A program made the translations under genes and the position numbers. The notes beneath the pieces are model-generated. The model ran no database searches. It was not told the DNA's origin and saw only the letters and a program-made list of their open reading frames with translations. DNA of 64,000 nt from a beta proteobacterium L13 (GTDB taxonomy: Bacteria > Pseudomonadota > Gammaproteobacteria > Burkholderiales > Chromobacteriaceae): assembly GCA_000335715.1 (NCBI GenBank), contig AMYZ01000004.1, forward strand, positions 1 through 64,000, read 5' to 3'. Every line of letters starts with the position of its first letter. Within the stretch, counting starts at the first letter, position 1. This document shows positions 15,497 to 24,283 of the stretch, piece after piece.

Positions 15497-16637
15497 CGAT
15501 GCCTCCCGCCAGCTCCACGCTGATCTCGGTGCAATGCGCCCAGCCTTCCGGCGGTACGGCCAGTGCCTGGAGCGGCTCCAACAGTTCGACCTGGTACACG
15601 CCGGCGACCGACAGCACCGCGACGATCTGCGACGGCACCGGGTCGCGGCCGAGTGCTGCGGACTGGGTGAGCGCGTAAGCTGCAGCCGCGTCGTGGGCAG
15701 TGTCCAAGGTGGTGCTGGCATCGGCGCTGCTGAACAGGGTCAGGCGAGCGCGGATCGCGTAGGGGTACTCCACCGGTGGCAGCACCTCGACTAGGTCGGT
15801 CATCGGCCGCGTCTTGTCGGCGCTGCAGGTGGCGGTGACGGCCGCCAGGATGGATGCCCCCGGCAGGCCGGACTTCACCAGCGGGAACAGGCGCACCACG
15901 CCGGCCGGCACGCCGTTCTGAGAGACCAGCTGGCCGTTCTGCATCACCAGCTGTGGGCCAACTACGGCTACGTCGACGATGTCCTGGTGCGCACGCAGGG
16001 CGTGGTGGCGGTACGCCAGGCGGCTGCCGGCAACGGTGAACGACTCGGGGGCCAAACGGATGCGATCGCGCAGGCGGTCGTCGGTCTCTTCGTCGGCACC
16101 GCCCAGCGTGACGCCGAGGTTGGCCACCGTGTCGACGTCGACACCCAGGTCATCGACCAGCGCGTTCACCTGGCCCTGCAAGTAGCCGTTGGCGGCCGAA
16201 CCGGGTTCGATCGCCACCACGGCCAGGTCGGCATAGGTGGCGGCGGCCGGGACGATGATCAGGGCTTCGGTCTGGAACTGCACGCCACTGCCGGTCTCGA
16301 CGCGGGTCTCGGCGGGGATGGCCAGGGCGCTGGCCAAGGCTTCGGTGAAGGTCAGGCGCACGGTGCCGCGGGCGCTTTGTGCCGGCAGCCGGCTCACGCC
16401 CACCAACTCGCCCAGGTAGTCCAGCATCGGCGCGCGGGCGAAGGCCACCAGGTTCTGGCGACCAGTGTCGTTGATAGCGGCGCGGGTGACGCTCTCGCGG
16501 TAGGCAATCAGGTCGATCATCAAGCGGTCGACATGGGCCGGGTACAGCGTCTTGCCGGTCATCGCCTCGTAGGCGCTGATCAGCTCCTGGGTGACCGCTG
16601 TCGGGTCATCGGGAATGAACTTGGGGAGGTCGCTCAC
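15489..16637 (-). CDS. Baseplate protein J
   Basis: A 382-residue gpJ-type baseplate wedge protein. It begins with GTG, overlapping the gpW stop. Family features are 'ALAIPAETRVETGSGVQFQT' near 90 and 'DEETDDRLRDRIRLAPESFT' near 180, with a C-terminal 'EVSVELAGG'-like strand. In P2 this protein links the hub to the tail fibre with gpI. Length is somewhat above P2 gpJ (about 300), as in the Mu gp47-like variants. Confidence 0.9.
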   Translation of the reverse strand: MSDLPKFIPDDPTAVTQELISAYEAMTGKTLYPAHVDRLMIDLIAYRESVTRAAINDTGRQNLVAFARAPMLDYLGELVGVSRLPAQSARGTVRLTFTEALASALAIPAETRVETGSGVQFQTEALIIVPAAATYADLAVVAIEPGSAANGYLQGQVNALVDDLGVDVDTVANLGVTLGGADEETDDRLRDRIRLAPESFTVAGSRLAYRHHALRAHQDIVDVAVVGPQLVMQNGQLVSQNGVPAGVVRLFPLVKSGLPGASILAAVTATCSADKTRPMTDLVEVLPPVEYPYAIRARLTLFSSADASTTLDTAHDAAAAYALTQSAALGRDPVPSQIVAVLSVAGVYQVELLEPLQALAVPPEGWAHCTEISVELAGGIDG

Positions 16638-16999
16638 AGCGCTACCTCCGTCTCGATCTGCACGCCGTTGGCCAGGTGCGATTGCACAAGGAGGCGGACA
16701 TGGCCGGGTGCGAGGTGGTCAAACAGCACGCGCTCCACGGTGACACGCGGCTCGCCGTAGAGCGGGTCGCTGATTGCTTCAACAGCCTCTCGCACCACAT
16801 GCGGCCGGGCGCGATCCACCGGGTAATCGATATATTGGTGCAGCTTGCTGCCAAACTGCGGCCGTAGCGGATCGGCACCCTTCGGGGTGCGCAGGATCAC
16901 GCGGATAGCCTGGTGGATGTCGTCGAAGTTTTCAACGACGCCGTCCCCGCCAAGTGCGGGCTGCCAGTGCAGAGAGGAGATGTCAGATAGCCGGGTCAT
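16634..16999 (-). CDS. Baseplate assembly protein W (gp25-like)
   Basis: A 121-residue protein of the gpW/gp25 baseplate wedge family. 'ILRTPKGADPLRPQFGSKLH' and 'YIDYPVDRARPHVVREAVEA' are the diagnostic segments. It forms the baseplate core with gpJ. It is followed by gpJ with a 4-base overlap and separated from gpV by an opposite-strand gene, which breaks the usual V-W adjacency. Confidence 0.92.
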   Translation of the reverse strand: MTRLSDISSLHWQPALGGDGVVENFDDIHQAIRVILRTPKGADPLRPQFGSKLHQYIDYPVDRARPHVVREAVEAISDPLYGEPRVTVERVLFDHLAPGHVRLLVQSHLANGVQIETEVAL

Positions 17000-17076
17000 G
17001 GCGACAGGATGTCGCCAGCAACGGCCACAGGATAGTAAAGCGGGTTAAAATCGAGCTATGACAATGGGAGATGGCT

Positions 17077-17772
17077 ATGCACTATGAAGCACCTGAGTTT
17101 TACAAAGACGCGTTTAATTGCCCACACTGCAATGCCTACTCAAGAATGGTCTGGAGCCGTCTCTATTCATACAAACAGAACTTCGAAATAAAGGATATAG
17201 AAGTGCATGCAGTAAGGTGCGAGCATTGCGAGCGACACAGCATATGGGAGGGTGTATATCTGCACACAGATCTGGAGTATGCAGAAGAAGCTAATGCCGA
17301 AAACGCAAAGAAAAGTACTCAGCTTTTCCCCTATGCATCCACTGCACCTATGCCCAGCCCAGACCTTCCAGAAGACTGCAAGGGTGACTTTATGGAAGCC
17401 CGCGACATCTTTGCACGATCGCCGCGTGGTTCAGCCGCCTTACTACGGCTGGTAGTGCAGAAGCTGTGCAAAAATCTGGGCATGCCAGGCCAGAACATTA
17501 ACGACGATATCAAGATGTTGGTACGCGAGCGCAATCTGTCCGAAATGGTGCAGCAAGCGCTGGACGCAATTAGGGTCATCGGTAACAACGCGGTTCACCC
17601 CGGCGAGCTGCAGCTGGAAGACGATGCCGAAACCGCCATTGTGCTGTTCGAGATGGTTAACATCATTGTCGACGAGATGATCTCCAAACCAAACAAGGCC
17701 CAGGCACTGTTTGATCGTTTGCCTGCAGGTGCCAAAGCGGCCATCGCCAAGCGCGATCAGCCCAAACCCTAA
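17077..17772 (+). CDS. DUF4145 protein, opposite-strand cargo gene
   Basis: A 231-residue protein on the plus strand inside the leftward tail operon, between gpV and gpW. The N-terminus has zinc-ribbon-like pairs ('CPHCNAY' near 16 and 'CEHCERH' near 51). The C-terminal two thirds are the helical DUF4145 domain ('SAALLRLVVQKLCKNLG', 'VIGNNAVHPGELQ'). The start at 17077 fits GGGAG 6 bases upstream. Base composition is lower in GC than its neighbours. DUF4145 is found in restriction and defence contexts, so a lysogenic defence or exclusion role is possible but unproven. Confidence 0.8.
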   Translation: MHYEAPEFYKDAFNCPHCNAYSRMVWSRLYSYKQNFEIKDIEVHAVRCEHCERHSIWEGVYLHTDLEYAEEANAENAKKSTQLFPYASTAPMPSPDLPEDCKGDFMEARDIFARSPRGSAALLRLVVQKLCKNLGMPGQNINDDIKMLVRERNLSEMVQQALDAIRVIGNNAVHPGELQLEDDAETAIVLFEMVNIIVDEMISKPNKAQALFDRLPAGAKAAIAKRDQPKP

Positions 17773-18410
17773 TGGCTGTGGTGGTTAGAGTTGCCGCCGC
17801 CATCCATCACGCTGCCGCTGGCGTCAATATTACCGTCGACCTGGACGTCTCCCTCGACCTGCACGCCACCGCTGATGGTAGCGGCCGCACCAGCGCCACC
17901 CGAGCCGGCCATGCCGCCCTGGTAGGTCAGTTTGCCCTTGACCAGCAGATTTCCGGTGGCTTCGGTGTCCGGCGTGTCGATCGTCACCTTAGTGCCGGCC
18001 TTGAGCAGGATCTCCGCGCCGACTTCGACGATCACCTTCTGGATGCCGCCCTTGATCGTCAGCATATGGCTGGCGCGGTCGTATTCCAGCTCGGTATTGT
18101 CGGCAAAGCGGCGGTGCCACTTGTCGCGGCTGGCCACCGGCACCGCGTCGGCCTCCGAGAAGATCGCGCCCAGCACCACCCCATCCTCACCGCGTGCATC
18201 CAGCAGCACGGCCACGTGCTCGCCTAGATCGGGCAGCCAGTAGTCCTTGTCACGCTTGCTCTTACGGGTCAGTACCGGCAGCCAGGCCGTGCGCAGGTTG
18301 TCCAGCTCGGGCAGGCGCACCCGCACGCGCATGGTCTTCTCGTCGACGGCGGCCACGGTGCCGAACTTCAGGGTTGAGCCGGCTTCGGCAAAGGTTTCGT
18401 TCATGCTCAT
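17769..18410 (-). CDS. Baseplate assembly protein V (tail spike)
   Basis: A 213-residue gpV-family protein forming the membrane-piercing central spike. The N-terminal OB-fold is visible ('VAAVDEKTMRVRVRLPEL', 'GEHVAVLLDARGEDGVVL') and the C-terminal beta-helix is Gly-rich ('GGVQVEGDVQVDGNIDASG'), ending 'NSNHHSH', a His cluster like the metal-binding spike tip. The start may be 18410 or 18404; the second ATG has better Shine-Dalgarno spacing. It converges with the DUF4145 gene with a 4-base overlap. Confidence 0.9.
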   Translation of the reverse strand: MSMNETFAEAGSTLKFGTVAAVDEKTMRVRVRLPELDNLRTAWLPVLTRKSKRDKDYWLPDLGEHVAVLLDARGEDGVVLGAIFSEADAVPVASRDKWHRRFADNTELEYDRASHMLTIKGGIQKVIVEVGAEILLKAGTKVTIDTPDTEATGNLLVKGKLTYQGGMAGSGGAGAAATISGGVQVEGDVQVDGNIDASGSVMDGGGNSNHHSH

Positions 18411-19567
18411 TTCCTTTTGGTGGTAGTGCCGACCACTTGCACCTGGTTGTTCTTCACTCCGTACACCACCATCCCCTTGGGGGCGGCCGGCTTCTTGGTG
18501 GCGCTCTTGGCTTTGGCGGCCGGCGCCACGCGCTTCAGTTCCAGCGTGGTCAGGTAGCCATCGCCCCGGCTGATGCGGTGGGTGGCGCGAGTAATGGTGT
18601 AGTTGCCGGACAGCTTGCCTAGGTCGGTCAGCGTGATCACGCTGCCTGCGGCCAACACCGGGTCGCCCTCGAGCGTGATCTCCATACTGGTGCGGTCGAG
18701 CAGCCTGCGATCCAGGTGGGCGCGGGCCTGCGCCTCGGCGGCCTGCTGGGTCGGTGCGCGGCGGATCAGCTTGACGGTGTCGGCGCTGCTGCCTTTGCCG
18801 GAATCGGTGCTGCCAACCACGGTGGTTTCACCATTCTTCACACCGTACACAACCTGCTTCTTGCGCTTGGGGTCGTGGTACTTCACCTGTGCAGAGGCTG
18901 GTACGTCGCTCAGCTTGTCGGTGGCTTGCCAGCTGATCAGCTGCTCCGGGCTGTAGCTGCGTACAGCCTTGGCCAAGTGTAGGTCGGCCATCTTCCAGAA
19001 CACGAGCCTGCTGTTGTTCTCGGTCACTTTGAAGGCGTAGCCGTACTCCCCGGCCAGGCGGGCAAGGAAGGCCAGATCGGTCTCGTGATACTGCGTGGCC
19101 CGGTCGATGGCGATGGCTTCGATTTTGCCCACCAGCGTCATCTTGTGCGCCTTGGCCATGCGCTGGGCGATGGCCGCCAGCGTGCTCTTCTCGTAGGCAC
19201 GGCCCTTGCGGGTGCGGACAGCCTTCTGCACGCCGGTGGCCAGGGCGCGGATACGGACCGTGGACGGTGGCGCCTGGTAGCCGACCTCATCAATATCGAA
19301 GCGGCCGACCGAGACCAGCGGCGCCCCCAGGTAGCCTAGCTTCAGTGTCAGTGCAGCGCCCTTATCCGGGTACCAGCTGTCGAGCCAGCGGCCGTCGCTG
19401 TCCTCCAGTTCGACGTCCAGCTCGTCCGACTCGCCGGACAGGTGGTCGGTGTAGGTGATGCCCAGTACGAAGGGGGCAATGTCGGCGGTGATGGCCTTGC
19501 CGTTGTACGCGAGGTCGAAGGCTGGCGTCGACACATCTGCCAGCCGGTAGTCGTTCAGCGTTTCCAT
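18407..19567 (-). CDS. Phage late control / tail hub protein D
   Basis: A 386-residue gpD-family protein, the hub connecting tail tube and spike. Features are 'YTDHLSGESDELDVELEDSD' near 37, 'QYHETDLAFLARLAGEYGY' near 170, and a late 'GNYTITRATHRISRGDGY'. The last 40 residues are Lys/Ala-rich and repeat the phrase VVYGVKN seen near residue 243. It overlaps gpX and gpV. Confidence 0.88.
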   Translation of the reverse strand: METLNDYRLADVSTPAFDLAYNGKAITADIAPFVLGITYTDHLSGESDELDVELEDSDGRWLDSWYPDKGAALTLKLGYLGAPLVSVGRFDIDEVGYQAPPSTVRIRALATGVQKAVRTRKGRAYEKSTLAAIAQRMAKAHKMTLVGKIEAIAIDRATQYHETDLAFLARLAGEYGYAFKVTENNSRLVFWKMADLHLAKAVRSYSPEQLISWQATDKLSDVPASAQVKYHDPKRKKQVVYGVKNGETTVVGSTDSGKGSSADTVKLIRRAPTQQAAEAQARAHLDRRLLDRTSMEITLEGDPVLAAGSVITLTDLGKLSGNYTITRATHRISRGDGYLTTLELKRVAPAAKAKSATKKPAAPKGMVVYGVKNNQVQVVGTTTKRK

Positions 19568-19767
19568 GGTGGCAGCGCCTCGAGTGCGGTGGCGGCCTCG
19601 GCCTCGATCACCGGGATGGCCAGGTTCAGGCCTCCGGGCAATACCTCAACGACAGGCACATGCGGGTTAGCCTCAATCAGCAGCGGCACGTGCTTGACGT
19701 CGCCGTAGTAGCGCCAGGCGATCGAGTCCCAGCGGTCGCCGTCTTGGGTCAGGTGGTTCAGGTACAT
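19555..19767 (-). CDS. Tail protein X (LysM-like)
   Basis: A 70-residue gpX-type tail protein with a LysM-like fold. 'LTQDGDRWDSIAWRYYGD' and 'IEANPHVPVVEVLPGGLNL' are typical. It lies between gpU and gpD, as in Mu-like phages with P2-type tails, and overlaps gpD by 13 bases. Confidence 0.88.
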   Translation of the reverse strand: MYLNHLTQDGDRWDSIAWRYYGDVKHVPLLIEANPHVPVVEVLPGGLNLAIPVIEAEAATALEALPPWKR

Positions 19768-19777
19768 GGCGGGCCTA

Positions 19778-20707
19778 TCAGGAAAGGGTGCTGCGTGTGG
19801 CAGCCTTGGCGGCGAGGCGAGCTAGCGGCTTGGTCAGCGCGTCCAGCTCTTGCTCAGTACGGTCGGTCAGGCCACCGGCCGCCGACAGCTTGCCCTGCAG
19901 GTTGTTGCCATCGGCGCCAGACAGCAGACCAGACAGTGACGACAGGTCGCTCTTGACCCGTGCCAGCCCCTTGGCCAGCCGTCCGGCATCGCCAGCTGTG
20001 GCCGCTAGCTGCCCAAACTGCTGGATGCTGACAGTGGCCAGTCCGAGACCGGGCAATACACCCTGGGCATCGCGCATCACGCCTGGCAGGCGGCCGATTA
20101 CCGCCAATGGGTCGCGGCCAGCCAGGCTGCGCAAGCCCTGCACCGTGCGGATCACACCACTGGAAGTGGCCAAGGCGCTCTTGGCACGTGCCACAGCCAG
20201 GCCCAGACCGCCCGCGTTAGCCTTCAGCAGCGTGCTGGTCGCCTGCGGAAAGCTCTTGGCCAGCGGCACCCGGCTGGCGGGCAGCAGCGCGCTAGTGAGC
20301 CCCTGCAGCGCGGGTGCTTGGGGCTTGCGCGCCTGGCCGGTGAACTCTTTCAGCGACAGCTGTGCCTCCGCTGCCAATAGGCTACCGGCACGGTCGGTAT
20401 GGCGGCCGGTGGCCTGCAGGGCGGTAATGACGAAGCGGCCCTTGTAGTCGCCGTTGCCCAGTACCAATGCCAAGGCTGCGCGAGACTGCATGGCCCCCCG
20501 CAGACGGATCAGCTCGGCTTCCGGGTCGCAGTAGGTAGCGTGAAACACCAGGTCGATGCGGATCTCGTCCAGTTTGTCACCGACGAACTGCAGCTTCGGC
20601 TTGCCGCCGATCAGCGCGTGCTCCGCGTAGTCGCTACCGAAATGCGCTTCCATGCCGTCGAAGTAGGTAATCAGGTCGAATTCGATTTCACCCAATACGG
20701 CATACAT
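19778..20707 (-). CDS. Tail terminator-type protein U with long extension
   Basis: A 309-residue protein whose first 125 residues match gpU ('GEIEFDLITYFDGMEAHFG', 'HALIGGKPKLQFVGDKLDEI'), which caps tail assembly. The remaining 180 residues are Ala/Leu/Gly-rich helix ('SLLAAEAQLSLKEFTG' onward), so the protein is about twice P2 gpU length. The extension may reflect fusion with a chaperone-like segment. The start overlaps the tape-measure stop by one base. Confidence 0.8.
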   Translation of the reverse strand: MYAVLGEIEFDLITYFDGMEAHFGSDYAEHALIGGKPKLQFVGDKLDEIRIDLVFHATYCDPEAELIRLRGAMQSRAALALVLGNGDYKGRFVITALQATGRHTDRAGSLLAAEAQLSLKEFTGQARKPQAPALQGLTSALLPASRVPLAKSFPQATSTLLKANAGGLGLAVARAKSALATSSGVIRTVQGLRSLAGRDPLAVIGRLPGVMRDAQGVLPGLGLATVSIQQFGQLAATAGDAGRLAKGLARVKSDLSSLSGLLSGADGNNLQGKLSAAGGLTDRTEQELDALTKPLARLAAKAATRSTLS

Positions 20708-23700
20708 CAGCTGTTACCTCCATAGCTACGGCGTTTCTTGTCGGCCTCGTAGCGCTTCATCATTCGCTCGAACTCGGCAAAGGAAAGCTGCATCGCCTGG
20801 CTGACCTGCTGCTGCACCTCCTTGGGCGTGCCGGGCTGCAGGGTGATCTGTGGGGAGAACACGATATGCATGGCTGCTTGCGCCGCACCCGCTGCGCCCG
20901 TCGTCGGGGTGGCGGCACGTGCTTCTTTCACCCGCTCGGCCAGGCACTCCCGCTCCGGGGTACTACCAGGTGGTACGACCGTGGGTAGACGTGGCACCAG
21001 CAGCGTTGGCGTGGCAGGTACGATGCGCTGGTGCACCGTCTGCATGGTGTTGTTCACGGACGGAAGCGCACCCAGGGCGGGTGCCGGCAAGGCTGGCTGG
21101 CCCCAGGCGGTGGTCGTGGCCAGTGCCATGCCGGCGGTAGCCTTGGCCACCATGCCAGCGGTACGACCGATGCCGATGGCCGCACCCTGTGCGATGTTGT
21201 CACCGAAACCCATAAAGACACGCGAAGGCGACTTGATACCGAGGGTGCTGGTAAACCAACCCTTGATGCTGCTACCGAACTGGACGATGGTGTCGCGGGC
21301 CGCACCAAACTTTGTTTTGATGCCATTCACCAAGCCATCGACGATGTCACCGCCGAGCCGAATGAACTTGCCCGGCAGATCGAACACCGACTTGACCAGC
21401 CGGCCAACCCACATGACCGCACTGGCAATACCCTGGCCAACCGCCACGCCAAGGTTTCTCGCCGCACCGCCGGTGTCGTTGGCTTGCTGGAAGATATTCT
21501 TTAGCCAGCCCCACACGGCACGCAAAGGGGGCATCAAAGGGACGAAGGCGGCGCTGGCCACGCTGGCCAACTGACGGAATGCCGGCATCAACGGGGCGAG
21601 CCCCGAGCGTAACCCTTGCCACAGGCCGGCGAAGAAGCCCTTGATCGGTTGCCAGTACTTGTAAACCAGGAATGCGGCACCCCCGATGACGGCGACTGCA
21701 ATACCGATGGGGTTGGTCAGCAGTGCAAGAGAGAACGCCCGCACCGCTACCGTCGCGGTGCGAATGCCCGAAACCAATTGCCCACCGAATGAGGCCGCCA
21801 AACCCCGCAAACCTGCAGTGGTGAGCAGGTTGGTGCGCACCCAAGACAATGACGCAGCTGTCCAGGTCCGCATTGCTGTAGTAGCCGCCTGGAATCTGCC
21901 TGGCAAAGCACCGGCCATAGAATTGGCTAGCCCACGAATCCCTGCAGTGGTCAGCAGGTTAGTGCGTACCCAAGACCACGAAGTAGCCGCCCAGGATCGC
22001 ATCGCTGCCGTAACCACATGCACTCGGCCCAATAAGGGGCCGACCATGGCGCCAACCAGCCCACGAATACCCGACATGGTCAGCAGGTTGGTACGCACCC
22101 AGGCCCCTTGCGTGATGATCCAGGTACGTGCTGCAGCTACCGCCCCCCGAATGCTGCCAGTCAGTTGACCCGATACGGTGGCACCCCACCCGCGAGTTGC
22201 ACCGGTCAATGCGGTGATGACGCTGCCAAACTTGCTGGCACGATCCGCCCCCATACCGAAAAATTGCAGCAGTAGCGGAAAACGTGCTGTTCCGCCGGCC
22301 ATCAGTGCCCGAAAGATAGCGAAGCGGCTGGTCAGTACCCCCCAGGCTGTACCGATCGAATTCGCTGGGGCCAGGAACATGAAGTTGCCAAGGAACTTCA
22401 GACCAAAGGCGGCAGTGCGCAGGGCAACAATCCCGCCAACCAGGCCGATGATGCCGCGCAAGACACCAGGGTTTTCCTTGGCCCAGGCGCCGAAGTTGCG
22501 GATGACCGGCACCAGCGAGTCCAGCGTGTCCGATAGCGCGGGCAGGAACACGCTACCGATGGTGATGGCCACATCGGCAATCTGCGTGGTGAAGCGCTCC
22601 CAAGCTTTCTGCGCGGTCTGTGCCCGCTTGGCGTAATCCTCATCGATAGTGCCCAGCGCCTGCGTGCTGCCCATCTGCTTTTTGTTCTGCTGGTACTTGT
22701 CCCAGTTCTGGCGCATGGCCAGCAGGTGGTTGATGGTCTGGATGTCAGTGAACACCTCGTTCAGGCCGAAGCTCTCCATCAACTGGCGCTGGGCGTTTTC
22801 GTCGCCTGCCTTGCCTGCCTTCTGCCACTGCGCCATGAAGGCGTCGCCCTTGCCGGTGATGAACTTGTCAGCAATCTGCAGGCTGGCCTCGTAGCTGGAA
22901 TAGCCTTGTGCCACCAGGTTCTGCATCGACTGCTGGTAATTCACCCCCGCCTTGCCGTACGCCTTGGAGGTGTGGTCGGTGTTCATGTGGCTCATCCAGT
23001 TGACCAGATTGGTCACGGCCTCACCATCGGTACCGGCTGCGCTGCGGCCAACCTCCAGACTGGCAATAATCTGGGTCAGCGCCTCTTGGCCTTTGATCCC
23101 TTTGGCGGCGAAGGTACTGGTCAAGGTGGGCAAGTATTGCGACATGGCCTTGAGTTCGAACTGGCCGAGCTTGGCACCGTAGGCAGCCCGGTTCAGCGCC
23201 TCTTTCAGGTTGGCTTCACCCTTGATGCCCAAGCTGTTGGAGAGCGAGAACATCATCTTGGCCAGGTCGTTCATCTCGGCATTGGTGGCGGTAGCGGTTT
23301 TACCCAGCAAGGCCGAGTACTTGCCAGCTTCGGTGGCATTCATGCCCTGGGCCACCAGTGTGTTGACGCCTTGCATGATGGCCTCATGCCCCTGGTTGGT
23401 GACCAGGGCGGACTGGCGCAAGGTTTCGCCAAGGGCGATTTCTTCTTGGGCCTTCAGGTTGCCGGTGATGGCAATATCGCGTAACCCAGCCTCGAACTTG
23501 GCTGCCTGCTTAACTGAACCCAGTAGTGGCGCACCAATGGCCACGGCCGTGGCGGCACTCTCTTTTATGCCTCCGATGTGTTCTTGGCGCGCGTCTTTCA
23601 GCTCCTGACCTCGCTGCATACTGGCACTTAGGGCTTTGTGCCTGGCATGCACACGCTCAATAGACTGACCAAGCCTATCGTACTGCTGGCGCAGATCACC

Positions 23701-23886
23701 GATACCAGCCTTGGGACTGGCCATGGCCCGCGCCAGCTCTTTGCCCATCTGCCCATGCTGTTTGCGCAGGCTATCGGCGGTTTTGCCCAGGTCACCAAGC
23801 GTTCTTTTGGCACCGGAGAACGTGGCCAAATAGGAACCTTGAAGTGCAGCACCAATGGCGACACTGACCAGTAACTCTTTCGCCAT
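20707..23886 (-). CDS. Tail tape measure protein
   Basis: A 1059-residue tape measure protein that sets tail length and helps DNA entry. It has an N-terminal coiled-coil ('LRQQYDRLGQSIERVHARHK'), the TP901-type core ('ALVTNQGHEAIMQGVNTL', 'YLPTLTSTFAAKGIKGQEAL'), hydrophobic helices near the middle, and a C-terminal 'LGIKSPSRVFMGFGDNIAQG', a signature of this family. Residues about 580-720 contain three tandem copies of a 43-residue unit around 'WVRTNLLTTAGIRGL'. It lies between E/E' and U as expected, apart from an inserted opposite-strand gene. Confidence 0.93.
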   Translation of the reverse strand: MAKELLVSVAIGAALQGSYLATFSGAKRTLGDLGKTADSLRKQHGQMGKELARAMASPKAGIGDLRQQYDRLGQSIERVHARHKALSASMQRGQELKDARQEHIGGIKESAATAVAIGAPLLGSVKQAAKFEAGLRDIAITGNLKAQEEIALGETLRQSALVTNQGHEAIMQGVNTLVAQGMNATEAGKYSALLGKTATATNAEMNDLAKMMFSLSNSLGIKGEANLKEALNRAAYGAKLGQFELKAMSQYLPTLTSTFAAKGIKGQEALTQIIASLEVGRSAAGTDGEAVTNLVNWMSHMNTDHTSKAYGKAGVNYQQSMQNLVAQGYSSYEASLQIADKFITGKGDAFMAQWQKAGKAGDENAQRQLMESFGLNEVFTDIQTINHLLAMRQNWDKYQQNKKQMGSTQALGTIDEDYAKRAQTAQKAWERFTTQIADVAITIGSVFLPALSDTLDSLVPVIRNFGAWAKENPGVLRGIIGLVGGIVALRTAAFGLKFLGNFMFLAPANSIGTAWGVLTSRFAIFRALMAGGTARFPLLLQFFGMGADRASKFGSVITALTGATRGWGATVSGQLTGSIRGAVAAARTWIITQGAWVRTNLLTMSGIRGLVGAMVGPLLGRVHVVTAAMRSWAATSWSWVRTNLLTTAGIRGLANSMAGALPGRFQAATTAMRTWTAASLSWVRTNLLTTAGLRGLAASFGGQLVSGIRTATVAVRAFSLALLTNPIGIAVAVIGGAAFLVYKYWQPIKGFFAGLWQGLRSGLAPLMPAFRQLASVASAAFVPLMPPLRAVWGWLKNIFQQANDTGGAARNLGVAVGQGIASAVMWVGRLVKSVFDLPGKFIRLGGDIVDGLVNGIKTKFGAARDTIVQFGSSIKGWFTSTLGIKSPSRVFMGFGDNIAQGAAIGIGRTAGMVAKATAGMALATTTAWGQPALPAPALGALPSVNNTMQTVHQRIVPATPTLLVPRLPTVVPPGSTPERECLAERVKEARAATPTTGAAGAAQAAMHIVFSPQITLQPGTPKEVQQQVSQAMQLSFAEFERMMKRYEADKKRRSYGGNS
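21760..22150 (-). repeat. 129-bp tandem repeats in the tape measure gene
   Basis: The word GCAGGTT with its flanking bases recurs at 21825, 21954 and 22083, exactly 129 bases apart. It encodes three in-frame 43-residue units centred on WVRTNLLT. Unit divergence is moderate, so the duplication is not brand new. Confidence 0.8.
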
Positions 23887-23916
23887 CGGAAAACTCCTTC
23901 GCTATACTGGGAAACT

Positions 23917-24180
23917 ATGGAAAATAATGCGAAACAGATTGGCCAGACCGTCGCCACCCTGGTGCAATTCATCGGCACTGCTACCGCCTGTGTGCTACTG
24001 ATCGGGTGGGCGTGGTCGCTGGCTGCAGGCAGCGTCCTCGGCTTCGTCTTGTTGCTGCTGCTGGGGATGCTGTTTGTGGTACCGCTGTTGATCTGGGGGC
24101 TGCCCGCCGTGTCACTGCTGGTGGGGCTGCTTGTTCAGGTAGTGGCGGCGCTGATTAGCGGTCGCCGTTCTCGCGTTTGA
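23917..24180 (+). CDS. Small membrane protein, opposite-strand cargo gene
   Basis: An 87-residue plus-strand protein inserted between the tape-measure gene and the tail chaperone. It has three hydrophobic segments (about 14-36, 38-58 and 60-80), a charged N-terminus and a basic end 'GRRSRV'. A TATACT -10-like box lies about 10 bases upstream of the ATG. Its 3' end overlaps the end of E' by 26 bases antisense. Composition and opposite orientation suggest a lysogenically expressed gene such as a superinfection-exclusion protein, but no family is recognised. Confidence 0.55.
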   Translation: MENNAKQIGQTVATLVQFIGTATACVLLIGWAWSLAAGSVLGFVLLLLLGMLFVVPLLIWGLPAVSLLVGLLVQVVAALISGRRSRV

Positions 24181-24283
24181 TCTGATCGGCCGCCTCATCC
24201 ACCCAGCGGAAGAAATCCGCTACCGTCAGCCGGTCAATCTCACTCGGCGGAAACCGGAACCACCGCGCCAGTAGTCCCGCCCC
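24155..24283 (-). CDS. Frameshift extension E' of the tail chaperone
   Basis: Reading the minus strand from the GGGGGC word (24284-24279) in the frame offset by +1/-2 from E gives an open stretch to TAA at 24157-24155. It contains 'SEIDRLTVADFFRWVDEAAD', typical of GpE'-type extensions. No good independent start codon is present, so it is probably made only as a fusion to E by programmed frameshifting. Confidence 0.7.
   Translation of the reverse strand, partial: GAGLLARWFRFPPSEIDRLTVADFFRWVDEAADQIKRENGDR

Noticed and set aside
21760-22150. Possible CRISPR-like array
   Set aside because: The 129-bp periodicity is in-frame protein repetition in the tape measure gene, without short repeats and unique spacers. 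No CRISPR array is seen anywhere in the window.
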